From Chitinophaga lutea (lineage in GTDB: Bacteria > Bacteroidota > Bacteroidia > Chitinophagales > Chitinophagaceae): a stretch of DNA of 64,000 nucleotides. Position numbers and translations under genes: made by a program. The notes under the pieces were generated by a model, which was given only the letters and a program-made list of their open reading frames with translations, ran no database searches and was not told the origin of the DNA. Shown in pieces: positions 27,714 to 35,870 of this stretch; position 1 is the first letter of the stretch, and each line of letters starts with the position of its first letter. The stretch spans positions 2,666,001-2,730,000 of the forward strand of contig NZ_RPDH01000001.1 in the NCBI RefSeq assembly GCF_003813775.1. The letters are read 5' to 3'.

Positions 27714-28223
27714 TTACTGGCGGGGCGGTTTGCCGCGCATCATCCGGTTATCTTTACGTTCTTTCAGCTGGCGTATCATCATGCCGCGGAATTCCCTTTC
27801 CGCACGGTAGAGGTTACCCACTTTGCGGGCCGGCAATACTTTACCGAATTCCTCGCGGTAGCGAGTTTTGATATCAAGCAGTTTCCGCTCGTAATTCAGT
27901 TCCTTGTCGAGGGTGGCGTCCGCCACATCATCCGTCCGCGGTTTGCCTTTCAGCTCCTGCGATTTCTTTTTCCTTTCGCGGATCAGGTCGTGTATCTCTT
28001 TGGAGTATTTGTTGTACAGCGGCCAGAATTTCTGTGCTTCTTCCGGTGTAAGGTCCAGTTCCCTGGCTATATAGGCAACTTCCAGGGCCTTGATTTTATC
28101 CTGCTTGGAGGCGTCGTTCTGGTCGGCATCCTGCGCCAGCAGGCTGCCGGCGGAGAACACTGCCGAGCATAATAAAATGATTACCATCCGTATCAGCTTG
28201 CTACTTCGCATCATCATTATCAT
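27714..28223 (-). CDS. exported Spy/CpxP-like helical protein
   Basis: The ~169-aa product has a signal peptide (hydrophobic MVIILLCSAVFSAGSLLAQ) and a mature part made of charged helices with the segment LDLTPEEAQKFWPLYNKY. That LTPEE-containing helix is what one sees in Bacteroidota proteins related to Spy/CpxP periplasmic chaperones, though the classic LTxxQ repeats are not exact. Its start overlaps the end of the anti-sigma gene by 4 bases, so it is translated together with it. This suggests a target or sensor in the sigma-factor response. Confidence 0.65.
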   Translation of the reverse strand: MIMMMRSSKLIRMVIILLCSAVFSAGSLLAQDADQNDASKQDKIKALEVAYIARELDLTPEEAQKFWPLYNKYSKEIHDLIRERKKKSQELKGKPRTDDVADATLDKELNYERKLLDIKTRYREEFGKVLPARKVGNLYRAEREFRGMMIRQLKERKDNRMMRGKPPRQ

Positions 28224-28843
28224 TGGTTAAGTGGATCGTCTTGTAAAAGGTTGTCTTCCAGCAGGTTGTCGATATCCTTGGCAGACAGGTCCTCCGGCAA
28301 TACCGAAGGCAGTTCTTCCTCCAGCGAAACATTTGTAAAGATATTCTCATTATCAAATGCGTCGGTGCTGTAGGTGAGATATTCTTCAATTTCCTGGTCG
28401 CTGATTTTAGCCAGCATACGGTCCAGGGAAGAGTGGTTGACCGAGCGCGACACCAGTACGGCGCCCGCAGCGATCACGCCGGCTATACAGGCTGCGGCAA
28501 GGCATTGTTTGAAGAGCCGGATAGTACGGCCCATTTTTACCACGCGGCCTTCGGCTGCGCGGTTTTTTTCGTCGGCCAGCCGGCCGGCCAGCCCGCTGAA
28601 ATATCCTTCGGGCACGCTGTATGGCGTTTCCCGGGAGATGCCTGCGAGCAGGGGGGAGAGTGTTTCCAGTTCTTCCGTCACCGCATCGCTGCTTTCGATG
28701 GTGCGGATGCGCTCCATCAGTTTTGAGGGGAAGGCATCAAAATATCCTGCCGGCACGTCAAAGTGCGGCTGCGCGCCCAGATCGCTCCATGCCGGGGCTA
28801 TGTCCCGCAATTCGTCCACGATATCTTTCTGTTTGTGCGTCAT
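28220..28843 (-). CDS. single-pass membrane protein, probable anti-sigma factor
   Basis: The 207-aa product has a cytoplasmic N-terminal part (1-108), one membrane helix (about 111-132) and an acidic C-terminal tail outside. The N-terminal part holds two similar motifs, FDVPAGYFDAF (28-38) and YSVPEGYFSGL (75-85). It lies 30 bases after an ECF sigma factor gene on the same strand, the usual place for its anti-sigma factor, but I see no zinc-binding HxxxCxxC motif. The role is inferred from topology and position. Confidence 0.65.
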   Translation of the reverse strand: MTHKQKDIVDELRDIAPAWSDLGAQPHFDVPAGYFDAFPSKLMERIRTIESSDAVTEELETLSPLLAGISRETPYSVPEGYFSGLAGRLADEKNRAAEGRVVKMGRTIRLFKQCLAAACIAGVIAAGAVLVSRSVNHSSLDRMLAKISDQEIEEYLTYSTDAFDNENIFTNVSLEEELPSVLPEDLSAKDIDNLLEDNLLQDDPLNQ

Positions 28844-28873
28844 GATATTAAGACCCGCATTTGCGGGGATGGT

Positions 28874-29431
28874 TTAATGTCCGTTGTTTTTTAAAAACTC
28901 TTCCACTTTTTTCACCGCATGGTGGTAAGAGGCTTTCAGTGCACCTTCCGACGTATCCAGCACCTTGCTCATTTCCTCATACGGCATTTCTTCATAATAC
29001 CGCAATGTGAATACGGCGCGCTGTTTTTCCGGCAGGCTTAAAATCGCTTTCTGTAATTTCCATTCTATCTTATTGGCGTCGTAATGACTGTCTGCCTGTA
29101 ATTTGTTGCTCAGGCCGGTTTCTACGTCAGATAAAGAGATGGCGGATTTCCTTTTTTGCTGTTCCAGGAAACTGAGGCTTTCGTTGGTGGCGATTTTGTA
29201 TAACCAGGTATACAGGCGTGCGTCTTCCCGGAAACCCTCCAGGCCTTTCCACATTTTAATGAACACATTTTGCAGTACATCGTTCGCATCCTCATGGTCG
29301 ATTACCAGCCGCCGGATGTGCCAGTACAATCGTTCCTGGTATTTCCGTACAATCTGTGTAAACCCCCTTTCTTTCGTATCAGGATGCCCGTATAGTGCCA
29401 GCAGTTCTTTATCTTCTTGCGTTACAGCCAT
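28874..29431 (-). CDS. ECF-type RNA polymerase sigma factor
   Basis: The 185-aa product has sigma region 2 (DANDVLQNVFIKMWKGLEGF) and region 4 (LPEKQRAVFTLRYYEEMPYEEMSKVL followed by the helix-turn-helix GALKASYHHAVKKVEE). It lacks regions 1 and 3, as ECF factors do. It is the first gene of a three-gene unit with a probable anti-sigma factor and a Spy-like exported protein, suggesting a response to envelope stress. I did not find a -7 box of the housekeeping type upstream; an autoregulated promoter is possible. Confidence 0.92.
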   Translation of the reverse strand: MAVTQEDKELLALYGHPDTKERGFTQIVRKYQERLYWHIRRLVIDHEDANDVLQNVFIKMWKGLEGFREDARLYTWLYKIATNESLSFLEQQKRKSAISLSDVETGLSNKLQADSHYDANKIEWKLQKAILSLPEKQRAVFTLRYYEEMPYEEMSKVLDTSEGALKASYHHAVKKVEEFLKNNGH

Positions 29432-29540
29432 AGGCGGTTAAACAGTATGTTGAAGTGACCGTAAATGGTTGATGCACAGGATAAATATATGAATAATTAT
29501 GCAACTGACCGAATAGCGGTACATCACCCCCTGAAACAAT

Positions 29541-29565
29541 AAAAACCATCACTAGGATGGTTTTT
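29541..29565 (-). terminator. terminator after the transketolase gene
   Basis: A perfect 10-bp stem (29541-29550 with 29556-29565) with A run on one side and T run on the other lies downstream of the minus-strand transketolase gene. It could work in both directions. Confidence 0.8.
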
Positions 29566-29595
29566 AAGCCGGAAAGTTTAATCCGTTTATAAATT

Positions 29596-30558
29596 TTAAC
29601 CTTTTTTTCTGGCGAGGGCCTTTTCGGCGGCGGCTACGATATCGGGCGTATCCAGGCCGTATTTGGTCAGCAGCTCGGTGGGCTTGCCGCTTTCGCCGAA
29701 GGTATCGTGGGTGCCGATGTATTCGATGGGGATGGGCAGGTGACGGGCCGCAACCTGTGCAATGCTGTCTCCCAGGCCGCCCAGCACGTTATGTTCCTCG
29801 GCGGTAACGGCGCAGCGGGTTTTGGTGATGGATTTCAGCACGGCCGCTTCATCCAGCGGTTTGATGGTGTGTATGTTGATCAGTTCCACGCTGTAGCCCT
29901 TTTCTTCGAGGATACGGCCGGCTTCCACGCATTTCCATACGAGGTGGCCGCAGGCAAACAGGGTGATGTCTGTGCCTTCGTTGAGCACCTGGGCTTTCCC
30001 GATCTGGAATTCCTGGTTTTCAGGGGTGAAGTTGGGCCATTTCGGACGGCCGAAACGCAGGTATACGGGGCCTTCGTGGTCTGCAATGGCGATGGTGGCA
30101 GCTTTCGTCTGGTTAAAATCGCAGGGCACGATCACCGTCATCCCCGGCAGCATTTTCATCATGCCGATATCTTCCAGGATCTGGTGGGTGGCGCCGTCTT
30201 CCCCGAGGGTAAGGCCCGCGTGGGAAGCGCAGATTTTCACGTTTTTACCGGAATAGGCCACAGACTGGCGGATCTGGTCGTATACGCGGCCGGTGGAGAA
30301 GTTGGCAAAAGTGGTAGTATACGGGATTTTACCGCCGATGGTCAAACCCGCAGCCACGCCGATCATATTTGCTTCGGCGATGCCGCACTGAACAAAGCGC
30401 TCGGGAAATTCCTTGATGAAGGCCTGCAGTTTCATGGAACCGAGCAGGTCGGCCGTAAGGGCTACCACATTCGGATTTCTTCTGCCGGCTTCCAGTATGC
30501 CTTCGCCGAAACCGCCACGGGTTTCTTTTTCGTTCAGTATCTGTATGTCTTTTACCAT
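29596..30558 (-). CDS. transketolase, C-terminal subunit
   Basis: The 320-aa product covers the pyrimidine-binding and C-terminal domains of transketolase: GIAEANMIGVAAGL carries the Glu that activates thiamine diphosphate, SHAGLTLGEDGATHQ follows, and the C-terminal domain contains EEHNVLGGLGDSIAQ. The N-terminal half that binds the diphosphate is a separate ~270-280 aa gene in split systems and is usually directly upstream. Here the upstream neighbour is galE, so the partner must be elsewhere. It likely acts in the pentose phosphate pathway; a DXS-like role is less likely. Confidence 0.9.
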   Translation of the reverse strand: MVKDIQILNEKETRGGFGEGILEAGRRNPNVVALTADLLGSMKLQAFIKEFPERFVQCGIAEANMIGVAAGLTIGGKIPYTTTFANFSTGRVYDQIRQSVAYSGKNVKICASHAGLTLGEDGATHQILEDIGMMKMLPGMTVIVPCDFNQTKAATIAIADHEGPVYLRFGRPKWPNFTPENQEFQIGKAQVLNEGTDITLFACGHLVWKCVEAGRILEEKGYSVELINIHTIKPLDEAAVLKSITKTRCAVTAEEHNVLGGLGDSIAQVAARHLPIPIEYIGTHDTFGESGKPTELLTKYGLDTPDIVAAAEKALARKKG

Positions 30559-30578
30559 AGTCCCTGATATTTGTGCCG

Positions 30579-30586
30579 CAAAGCTA
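30579..30586 (-). promoter_or_regulatory. -7 box for the transketolase gene
   Basis: On the minus strand this reads TAGCTTTG, an exact TAnnTTTG match, 20 bases before the start codon. Confidence 0.5.
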
Positions 30587-30615
30587 GTAAAATATAGAAA
30601 TGGAGTGATGATTTT

Positions 30616-31647
30616 TTAATTATTGAGCACCCGGTCGCGCAGCGCTACTTCCCACTGCCAGGCGGTGCGCATCATGTCTTCGATGCCTGATTTCGGTTCC
30701 CATCCGAGTTTTTCGCGGGCTTTGGTATTGTTGGCATAAATGGCGATCACGTCGCCGGGGCGGGGCTCACCCAGCTCGTAGTTGAGCTTCATCCCGGAGA
30801 TTTTTTCGAAGGCGTTGATGGCTTCCAGTACGGTTACGCCCATACCGGTGCCCAGGTTGAACACTTCGCAGTTGGTGCCGTTGCGTTTTTCCAGCAGGTA
30901 TTGCAACGCTTTGGTGTGTGCATTGGCGATATCCGTTACATGGATGTAATCACGGATGCAAGAACCATCGCGCGTATCGTAATGGGTGCCGAACACGGTC
31001 AGTTTAGGGAGTTTGCCGATGGCCACCTGCGTAATCACGGGCACCAGGTTATCCGGCTTGCCGAGGGGAAGCTCACCGATGAGGGCGGAGGGATGCGCGC
31101 CTACCGGATTAAAATAACGGAGCAGAATGGACTGTGTAGGGTTTACACGGCTGAAATCCTCGATAATCTGTTCGCCCATCTGTTTGGTGCGGGCATAAGG
31201 CGACTGCGCCTCACCCAGCGGCGTTTCCTCTACCACGGGGAGGGCGGCGGAGTTGCCGTACACGGAGCAGGAGGAAGAAAACACAAAATTGGGAATGTTG
31301 AACTCTTTTACACATTTCAGTACATTCACGAGCGAGGTGATGTTGTTCTGAAAATACAACAGGGGCTCATTCACCGATTCGCCCACGCTTTTCAGTGCCG
31401 CAAAGTGGATAACGCCCACGATATCGCGGTTTTCATGAAACACGGCGTGTGTATCTTCCAGGTTGCAAAGATCTACCTTGTAATTACGCACTTTTTTGCC
31501 GGTGATCTGTTCCACCCCATCGAGGAGTTTGGTGGTGCTGCGCATGTTATTGTCCACATTCACCACGTCAAAACCATTGTTGATCAGGTCCACGATCGTA
31601 TGGGCCCCTATATATCCGCAACCGCCTGTTACAAGAACTTTTTGCAT
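30616..31647 (-). CDS. galE: UDP-glucose 4-epimerase
   Basis: The 343-aa short-chain dehydrogenase-like product has the NAD motif GGCGYIGAHT at the N-terminus, the Ser in SSSCSVYG and the catalytic YxxxK as YARTK. It interconverts UDP-glucose and UDP-galactose, for galactose use and surface polysaccharide precursors. It lies 25 bases after rfbA on the same strand, so both probably form an operon for nucleotide sugars. Confidence 0.95.
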   Translation of the reverse strand: MQKVLVTGGCGYIGAHTIVDLINNGFDVVNVDNNMRSTTKLLDGVEQITGKKVRNYKVDLCNLEDTHAVFHENRDIVGVIHFAALKSVGESVNEPLLYFQNNITSLVNVLKCVKEFNIPNFVFSSSCSVYGNSAALPVVEETPLGEAQSPYARTKQMGEQIIEDFSRVNPTQSILLRYFNPVGAHPSALIGELPLGKPDNLVPVITQVAIGKLPKLTVFGTHYDTRDGSCIRDYIHVTDIANAHTKALQYLLEKRNGTNCEVFNLGTGMGVTVLEAINAFEKISGMKLNYELGEPRPGDVIAIYANNTKAREKLGWEPKSGIEDMMRTAWQWEVALRDRVLNN

Positions 31648-31672
31648 ACTGAGTAGTTAAGTATTTGGTAGT

Positions 31673-32533
31673 TTATTTAATCAGATTCGTCAGGTACGCG
31701 CCATACCCGCTTTTTACGAGCGGTGCGGCGAGTTTTTCCAGCTGTTCCCGGTCGATAAAACCCTTCCGGAAAGCGATTTCTTCGATGCAGGCGATTTTTA
31801 TCCCCTGCCGTTGTTCGATCACCTGTACAAACTGGGAAGCCTGCATCAGGGAGTCGAACGTACCCGTATCGAGCCAGGCAGTACCGCGTGGTAAAATCGA
31901 CACTTTCAGCCGGCCTCTTTTCAGGTATTCCCTGTTCACGTCGGTGATTTCATATTCCCCGCGGGGGCTGGGCTGCAGGTTTTCTGCAATATTCACCACT
32001 TCGTTATCGTAAAAGTAAAGACCGGGCACGGCGTAGCTCGATTTGGGCCTGGCCGGCTTTTCTTCGATGGATACTGCATGCATCTTTTCGTCGAACTCCA
32101 CCACGCCGTAACGTTCCGGGTCGGATACCTGGTAGGCGTATACGATGCCTCCTTCCGGGTTGGCGTTATCGGCCAGCTGGGTGCCAAGGCCGGCGCCGTA
32201 AAAGATATTATCGCCCAACACCAGGGCCACGTTATCCTTCCCGATAAATTCCTTCCCGATCACAAATGCCTGGGCCAGGCCGTTGGGGACTGCCTGCTCG
32301 GCGTAGGAAAGATTCAGCCCAAACTGGCTGCCATCGCCAAAAAGCCGTTTAAATGCGGGTAAATCGTGGGGCGTGCTGATAATCAGGATTTCCCTGATGC
32401 CAGCGAGCATGAGCGTGGAAAGCGGGTAATAAATCATCGGTTTATCATAAACCGGCATGATCTGCTTACTGATGGCATATGTGATGGGGTGCAGCCTGGT
32501 GCCGGACCCGCCTGCAAGGATAATTCCTTTCAT
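31673..32533 (-). CDS. rfbA: glucose-1-phosphate thymidylyltransferase
   Basis: The 286-aa product starts at ATG 32533 (MKGIILAGG); the two extra codons upstream begin with TTG and are not needed. It has the nucleotidyltransferase motif [13 protein letters not shown], the [15 protein letters not shown] block, LGDNIFYG and EEKPARPKS. It makes dTDP-glucose, the first step towards dTDP-rhamnose. The other rml genes (rfbB, C, D) are not next to it; galE follows instead. A -7 box lies 24 bases upstream. Confidence 0.95.
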   Translation of the reverse strand: MKGIILAGGSGTRLHPITYAISKQIMPVYDKPMIYYPLSTLMLAGIREILIISTPHDLPAFKRLFGDGSQFGLNLSYAEQAVPNGLAQAFVIGKEFIGKDNVALVLGDNIFYGAGLGTQLADNANPEGGIVYAYQVSDPERYGVVEFDEKMHAVSIEEKPARPKSSYAVPGLYFYDNEVVNIAENLQPSPRGEYEITDVNREYLKRGRLKVSILPRGTAWLDTGTFDSLMQASQFVQVIEQRQGIKIACIEEIAFRKGFIDREQLEKLAAPLVKSGYGAYLTNLIK

Positions 32534-32557
32534 GGACAACGATTAAGTTTGGAGGCA

Positions 32558-32565
32558 CAAAAATA
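32558..32565 (-). promoter_or_regulatory. -7 box for the rfbA-galE unit
   Basis: The minus strand reads TATTTTTG, an exact TAnnTTTG match, upstream of rfbA. Confidence 0.5.
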
Positions 32566-32812
32566 GGAGGTCTTTCCTATTTGCCCTAGATATTTGATTT
32601 AAAAAATAAAAAAATATATGAGGGCATGATTTGCATCATATTTTCAAAATGCACATGTGTTTGCCGGATCGTCAATAGGCTCGCCTGGCCTGAACGACCG
32701 GATACCCGATTCCCGCCCGCTTGCGCCAGGCCGGCCGGCGCAAGCTGAAAAGAGTGCGTTGTAAATTATTGTTAATCAAATAGATAGATTGGGTGGTGTG
32801 CCTGAAACCTGC

Positions 32813-32946
32813 CATCCTTCTGTGATCCTCCTGTCATCCTCCTGTGAAACACCTTCAAACCCGCCAGGGTATTGAACGGCACAGGAGAATGACAGGAGGA
32901 TCACAGGACAAACACAGGAGGACTGCACAAGGATCGCAGAAGGATG
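32813..32946. repeat. inverted arrays of 11-bp units (3 + 6) forming a long hairpin
   Basis: The 496-base gap between rfbA and the Pit gene holds three tandem 11-bp units at 32813-32845 (CATCCTTCTGT, GATCCTCCTGT, CATCCTCCTGT), a 35-base spacer, and six units in the opposite orientation at 32881-32946 (for example ACAGGAGGATC, ACAGGAGAATG). The left array pairs with the first units on the right as a stem of 27 positions with one mismatch (32820-32846 with 32880-32906), and alternatively with the outer right units at 30 of 36 positions. No open frame covers it. The rest of the gap (32566-32812) shows nothing I can name. Confidence 0.85.
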
Positions 32947-32984
32947 GCTAACTGATTCAATCGTGTTGGTGAGGTTACCGGGAA

Positions 32985-33012
32985 TAAAAAAGCGGCCCCG
33001 AACCGGAGCCGC
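32985..33012 (-). terminator. terminator after the phosphate transporter gene
   Basis: On the minus strand a GC-rich stem (GCGGC at 32992-32996 with GCCGC at 33008-33012, extended by CCG/CGG with one mismatch) is followed by six T. It ends the DUF47-Pit unit. Confidence 0.8.
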
Positions 33013-33035
33013 CCTGCAGTATAGTCAGGAATATC

Positions 33036-34052
33036 TTATTTCACAAAAAGGTTCACGACAAAGAACACCCCGGCCGCCAGCAGTGCACTGATGGGGATGG
33101 TCAGTATCCAGGCCCAGAGCAGGTTGACGGTAACGCCCCACCGAACGGCCGACAGCCTTTTGGTAGCGCCCACCCCGATGATGGAGCCGGTGATCGTATG
33201 GGTGGTGCTCACCGGGATACCGAAGCTCTCCGTCAGGTACAGCGTGAGGGCGCCGGCTGTTTCGGCGCTCACACCTTCCAGCGGGGTTACTTTGGTGATA
33301 CGGGTGCCCATCGTTTTAACGATTTTCCAGCCGCCACTGAGCGTACCCAGGCCGATGGCGGTGAAACAGGCGAACGGCACCCAGTCCGGCACGTCCTTGA
33401 TGGTGGTAACGCCCTCGATGCCGCCGTGGGCCACCATGGCCGCTGCAATGATACCCATCACCTTCTGGGCATCGTTACCGCCGTGGCCAAGGCTGAATGC
33501 GGCAGACGATACGAGTTGCAGGCGTTTGAACCAGTTGTCGGCCCGGTAAGGATTGGCTTTTTTACAGATGTTCACGATCAGTACGGTAATGAGGAAAGCC
33601 ACCACCATGCCGATAAAGGGCGCCAGTACGATGAAATACACGGTAGGCAGCACCTTGGCGTAGTTGATCACGTCGAAAGAACCGCCGGCATTGGCCACCG
33701 CGGCGCCGATGAAGCCCCCGATCAGTGTGTGCGAGGAGCTGGAGGGGATGCCGTACCACCAGGTCAGCAGGTTCCAGGCGATGGCGGCAATCAGGCCGGA
33801 GAAAATCACTTTCAGGGTGATGAACTGCTCAAATACGGATTTGGCAATCGTATTGCCCACTTTAAACTCCCCGTAAATGTATTTGGAAACAAAGAAGGCC
33901 GCAAAGTTGAACAACGCCGCCCAGAGCACGGCCTGGAAAGGCGTCAGTACCTTGGTGGACACGATCGTGGCAATGGAGTTGGCCGCGTCGTGGAAACCGT
34001 TGATATAATCAAAAATGAAAGCCAGTATGATGATAATTACAAGAAAGACCAT
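33036..34052 (-). CDS. PiT family inorganic phosphate transporter
   Basis: The 338-aa membrane protein has about 9 helices and the two PiT signature regions: DYINGFHDAANSIATIVSTKVLTP near the N-terminus (in parts: GFHDAANS) and LGHGGNDAQKVMG in the middle, plus GIPVSTTHTITGSIIG near the end. PiT carriers import phosphate with protons or cations, usually at low affinity. It lies 23 bases after a DUF47 gene, its usual partner, and opens the phosphate-related region of this window. Confidence 0.94.
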   Translation of the reverse strand: MVFLVIIIILAFIFDYINGFHDAANSIATIVSTKVLTPFQAVLWAALFNFAAFFVSKYIYGEFKVGNTIAKSVFEQFITLKVIFSGLIAAIAWNLLTWWYGIPSSSSHTLIGGFIGAAVANAGGSFDVINYAKVLPTVYFIVLAPFIGMVVAFLITVLIVNICKKANPYRADNWFKRLQLVSSAAFSLGHGGNDAQKVMGIIAAAMVAHGGIEGVTTIKDVPDWVPFACFTAIGLGTLSGGWKIVKTMGTRITKVTPLEGVSAETAGALTLYLTESFGIPVSTTHTITGSIIGVGATKRLSAVRWGVTVNLLWAWILTIPISALLAAGVFFVVNLFVK

Positions 34053-34075
34053 GACAGGATGTTATTTCGCTTCTA

Positions 34076-34726
34076 CTATGCGTATTTGATAATAATGGTT
34101 TCTATCACATTGGCGGAATCTTCACATTTGTCTGTGGCAATTTCCAGCGCCTGATAGATTTCACGCATTTTTATCAGCTCCACGGCATTGCTCTCCTGCT
34201 CGAAAAGGTCGGCAATGGCACGGTCATAGATATCGTCGGCATGGTTTTCCAGGCTGTTGATCTTCACGCAGGCATCGGTGATCACCCGCATGTTGGCCAT
34301 GTTGCGCAGCTCGGGAATGGCCCGTGACAGCTCCACCGTACCCTGGTAAATCAGGTCGGCCAGTTTGCGCACGCTGTCGGTCATGGTCGTTACTTTATAA
34401 ATGTCGATACGTTTGGCGGAACCGTGGATGTAGTCAGCCACGTCATCCAGCGTGGCTGCCAGGTAGTGAATGTCTTCCCGGTCAAAAGGGGTAATGAAGT
34501 TCTGGCCCAATTCAACGAAAATACGATGGGTATAGTCATCGTTCTTGTGCTCGAGCCGCTCGATCAGGTGCACTTTATCCTTGCGGACCTGGGGATCGTT
34601 TGTTTCCACCAGCTCCGTCAGCACTTTCCCCATCTCTACCAGGTTTGCCGCAACATCCTCGAAAAGTGAATAAAACACCCGGTCTTTAGGCATGAACAGT
34701 TTGACAATCGAATTAAAGCCTCCCAT
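34076..34726 (-). CDS. DUF47 (PhoU-like) phosphate transport accessory protein
   Basis: The 216-aa soluble helical product matches DUF47/Pit accessory proteins: LFMPKDRVFYSLFEDVAAN at the start, RLEHKNDDYTHRIFVELGQNFITPFDREDIHYLA in the middle (in parts: TPFDREDIHYL), and a C-terminal EIATDKCEDSANVIETI. These helical-bundle proteins are PhoU relatives that accompany PiT transporters and are thought to modulate them. It is the first gene of the DUF47-Pit unit, divergent from the metallophosphoesterase gene at 34959. Confidence 0.92.
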   Translation of the reverse strand: MGGFNSIVKLFMPKDRVFYSLFEDVAANLVEMGKVLTELVETNDPQVRKDKVHLIERLEHKNDDYTHRIFVELGQNFITPFDREDIHYLAATLDDVADYIHGSAKRIDIYKVTTMTDSVRKLADLIYQGTVELSRAIPELRNMANMRVITDACVKINSLENHADDIYDRAIADLFEQESNAVELIKMREIYQALEIATDKCEDSANVIETIIIKYA

Positions 34727-34755
34727 ATAAGTTTGTATTAGATGAAAATTTGCCG

Positions 34756-34763
34756 CAAAATTA
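34756..34763 (-). promoter_or_regulatory. -7 box for the DUF47-Pit unit
   Basis: The minus strand reads TAATTTTG, an exact TAnnTTTG match, 30 bases before the DUF47 start. The 11-bp half-site array upstream faces the other way and does not have the right register for this box. Confidence 0.5.
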
Positions 34764-34800
34764 GTTTTCAGAAGGTATAGGAGCCAACAAAAAGCAAGAA

Positions 34801-34856
34801 TTAATAATTTGGTAACACTGGATTAATATAAAAGTAATATAGCAATTTTTCCTTTG
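34801..34856 (+). promoter_or_regulatory. candidate PhoB-type box array and promoter (array A)
   Basis: Four half-sites exactly 11 bp apart: TTAAT 34801, GTAAC 34812, TTAAT 34823, GTAAT 34834. A -7-like element TTCCTTTG (one mismatch to TAnnTTTG) starts at 34849, 15 bases after the start of the last half-site. It would drive the metallophosphoesterase gene at 34959 with a ~95-base leader. Confidence 0.65.
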
Positions 34857-34958
34857 TGTTGCCTCCCGTACCGTGAAATAATGAAAATCATATAAGTAAC
34901 AAATTGTATTTGAAAAAGTTCTGTCAACAGTACGGGCCGGGCTTAATGCAACAAAATA

Positions 34959-35786
34959 ATGAGCGGTAAACGACCACTAGACATACTTGTCATATCCGAT
35001 GTACACCTCGGCATTTACGGCTGCCATGCGAAAGAACTGGCCAATTACCTCGACTCGGTAGACCCCAGGGTGCTGATCCTCAACGGGGATATCATCGACA
35101 TCTGGCAGTTCAGCAAACGGTATTTCCCGAAGTCCCATACCAAGGTTATCCGCCGCATCCTCAAAATGATCGGGAAAGGCACGGAGGTCTATTACCTCAC
35201 AGGCAACCACGACGAAGCCCTGCGTAAATACGCCGGCTTCGGGCTCAGCAATTTTGTGATCGACAACAAGCTCATCCTGGAAGTGGACGGCAAAAGGCAC
35301 TGGTTTTTTCACGGGGACGTGTACGATATTACCATGAAAAACTCTAAATGGCTGGCAAAACTCGGTGGGAAGGGGTACGACATCCTCATCATCCTCAACC
35401 GCCTCGTGAACCACATGCTCGAAAAAATGGGCCGGGAAAAAATGTCGTTTTCCAAAAAGGTGAAGGAAAGCGTGAAGCAGGCCGTGAAATTCATCTCCGA
35501 TTTTGAGCAGACCGTGGTGGAAATTGCGGTAGACAAAGAGTTTGATGTGGTATGCTGCGGTCATATCCACCAGCCGATTATCAAAAACATGGAATTCAAC
35601 GGTAAAATGGTGACCTATCTCAATTCCGGCGACTGGGTGGAAAGCCTCACCGCGCTCGAATACAGCCATGGCAGCTGGCAGTTGTACCAGCACGCGGCGG
35701 GCAAAAAGGAGGCCGTGACGGAGGAGGAAGACGAGCAACTGAACGTGGCGGAATGGGCCGTTGCCAGTAAAGTCATCAATTTTTAA
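34959..35786 (+). CDS. PlcP-like metallophosphoesterase (LpxH-related)
   Basis: The 275-aa calcineurin-like phosphoesterase has all metal-binding motifs: Asp14/His16 (SDVHLG), Asp44 (NGDIID), Asn83/His84 (GNHDEA), His118 (FHGD), His202/His204 (GHIHQP). Automated pipelines would call it UDP-2,3-diacylglucosamine diphosphatase. Several segments (the GCHAKEL start, PKSHTKVIRRILK, GNHDEALRKYAG, the late NSGDWVESLTALEY) instead recall PlcP, a phospholipase C-type enzyme induced by phosphate starvation in rhizobia and marine bacteria that removes the head group of membrane phospholipids. The Pho-type array upstream supports that role. No signal peptide is seen. Substrate remains to be shown. Confidence 0.75.
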   Translation: MSGKRPLDILVISDVHLGIYGCHAKELANYLDSVDPRVLILNGDIIDIWQFSKRYFPKSHTKVIRRILKMIGKGTEVYYLTGNHDEALRKYAGFGLSNFVIDNKLILEVDGKRHWFFHGDVYDITMKNSKWLAKLGGKGYDILIILNRLVNHMLEKMGREKMSFSKKVKESVKQAVKFISDFEQTVVEIAVDKEFDVVCCGHIHQPIIKNMEFNGKMVTYLNSGDWVESLTALEYSHGSWQLYQHAAGKKEAVTEEEDEQLNVAEWAVASKVINF

Positions 35787-35794
35787 CCCATCTC

Positions 35795-35850
35795 TTCATA
35801 ATTAGATAATCTACCATTAATATTTAATTAACGCCCTGATCGTAAGTTTG
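35795..35850 (+). promoter_or_regulatory. candidate PhoB-type box array and promoter (array B)
   Basis: Half-sites TTCAT 35795, ATAAT 35806, TTAAT 35817 and TTAAC 35828 are exactly 11 bp apart. The perfect -7 box TAAGTTTG starts at 35843, 15 bases after the start of the last one, and the gene at 35871 begins 20 bases after the box. Confidence 0.7.
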
Positions 35851-35870
35851 GTAAACCAGCATGAATTTAG

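Noticed and set aside
32813..32946. CRISPR array
   Set aside because: Units are 11 bp, directly adjacent and without unique spacers, and no cas genes are near.
34756..34838. Pho-type control of the DUF47-Pit unit by array A in the reverse direction
   Set aside because: Reading on the minus strand, no half-sites occur at 15, 26, 37 or 48 bases from its -7 box; the array register fits only the plus-strand gene.
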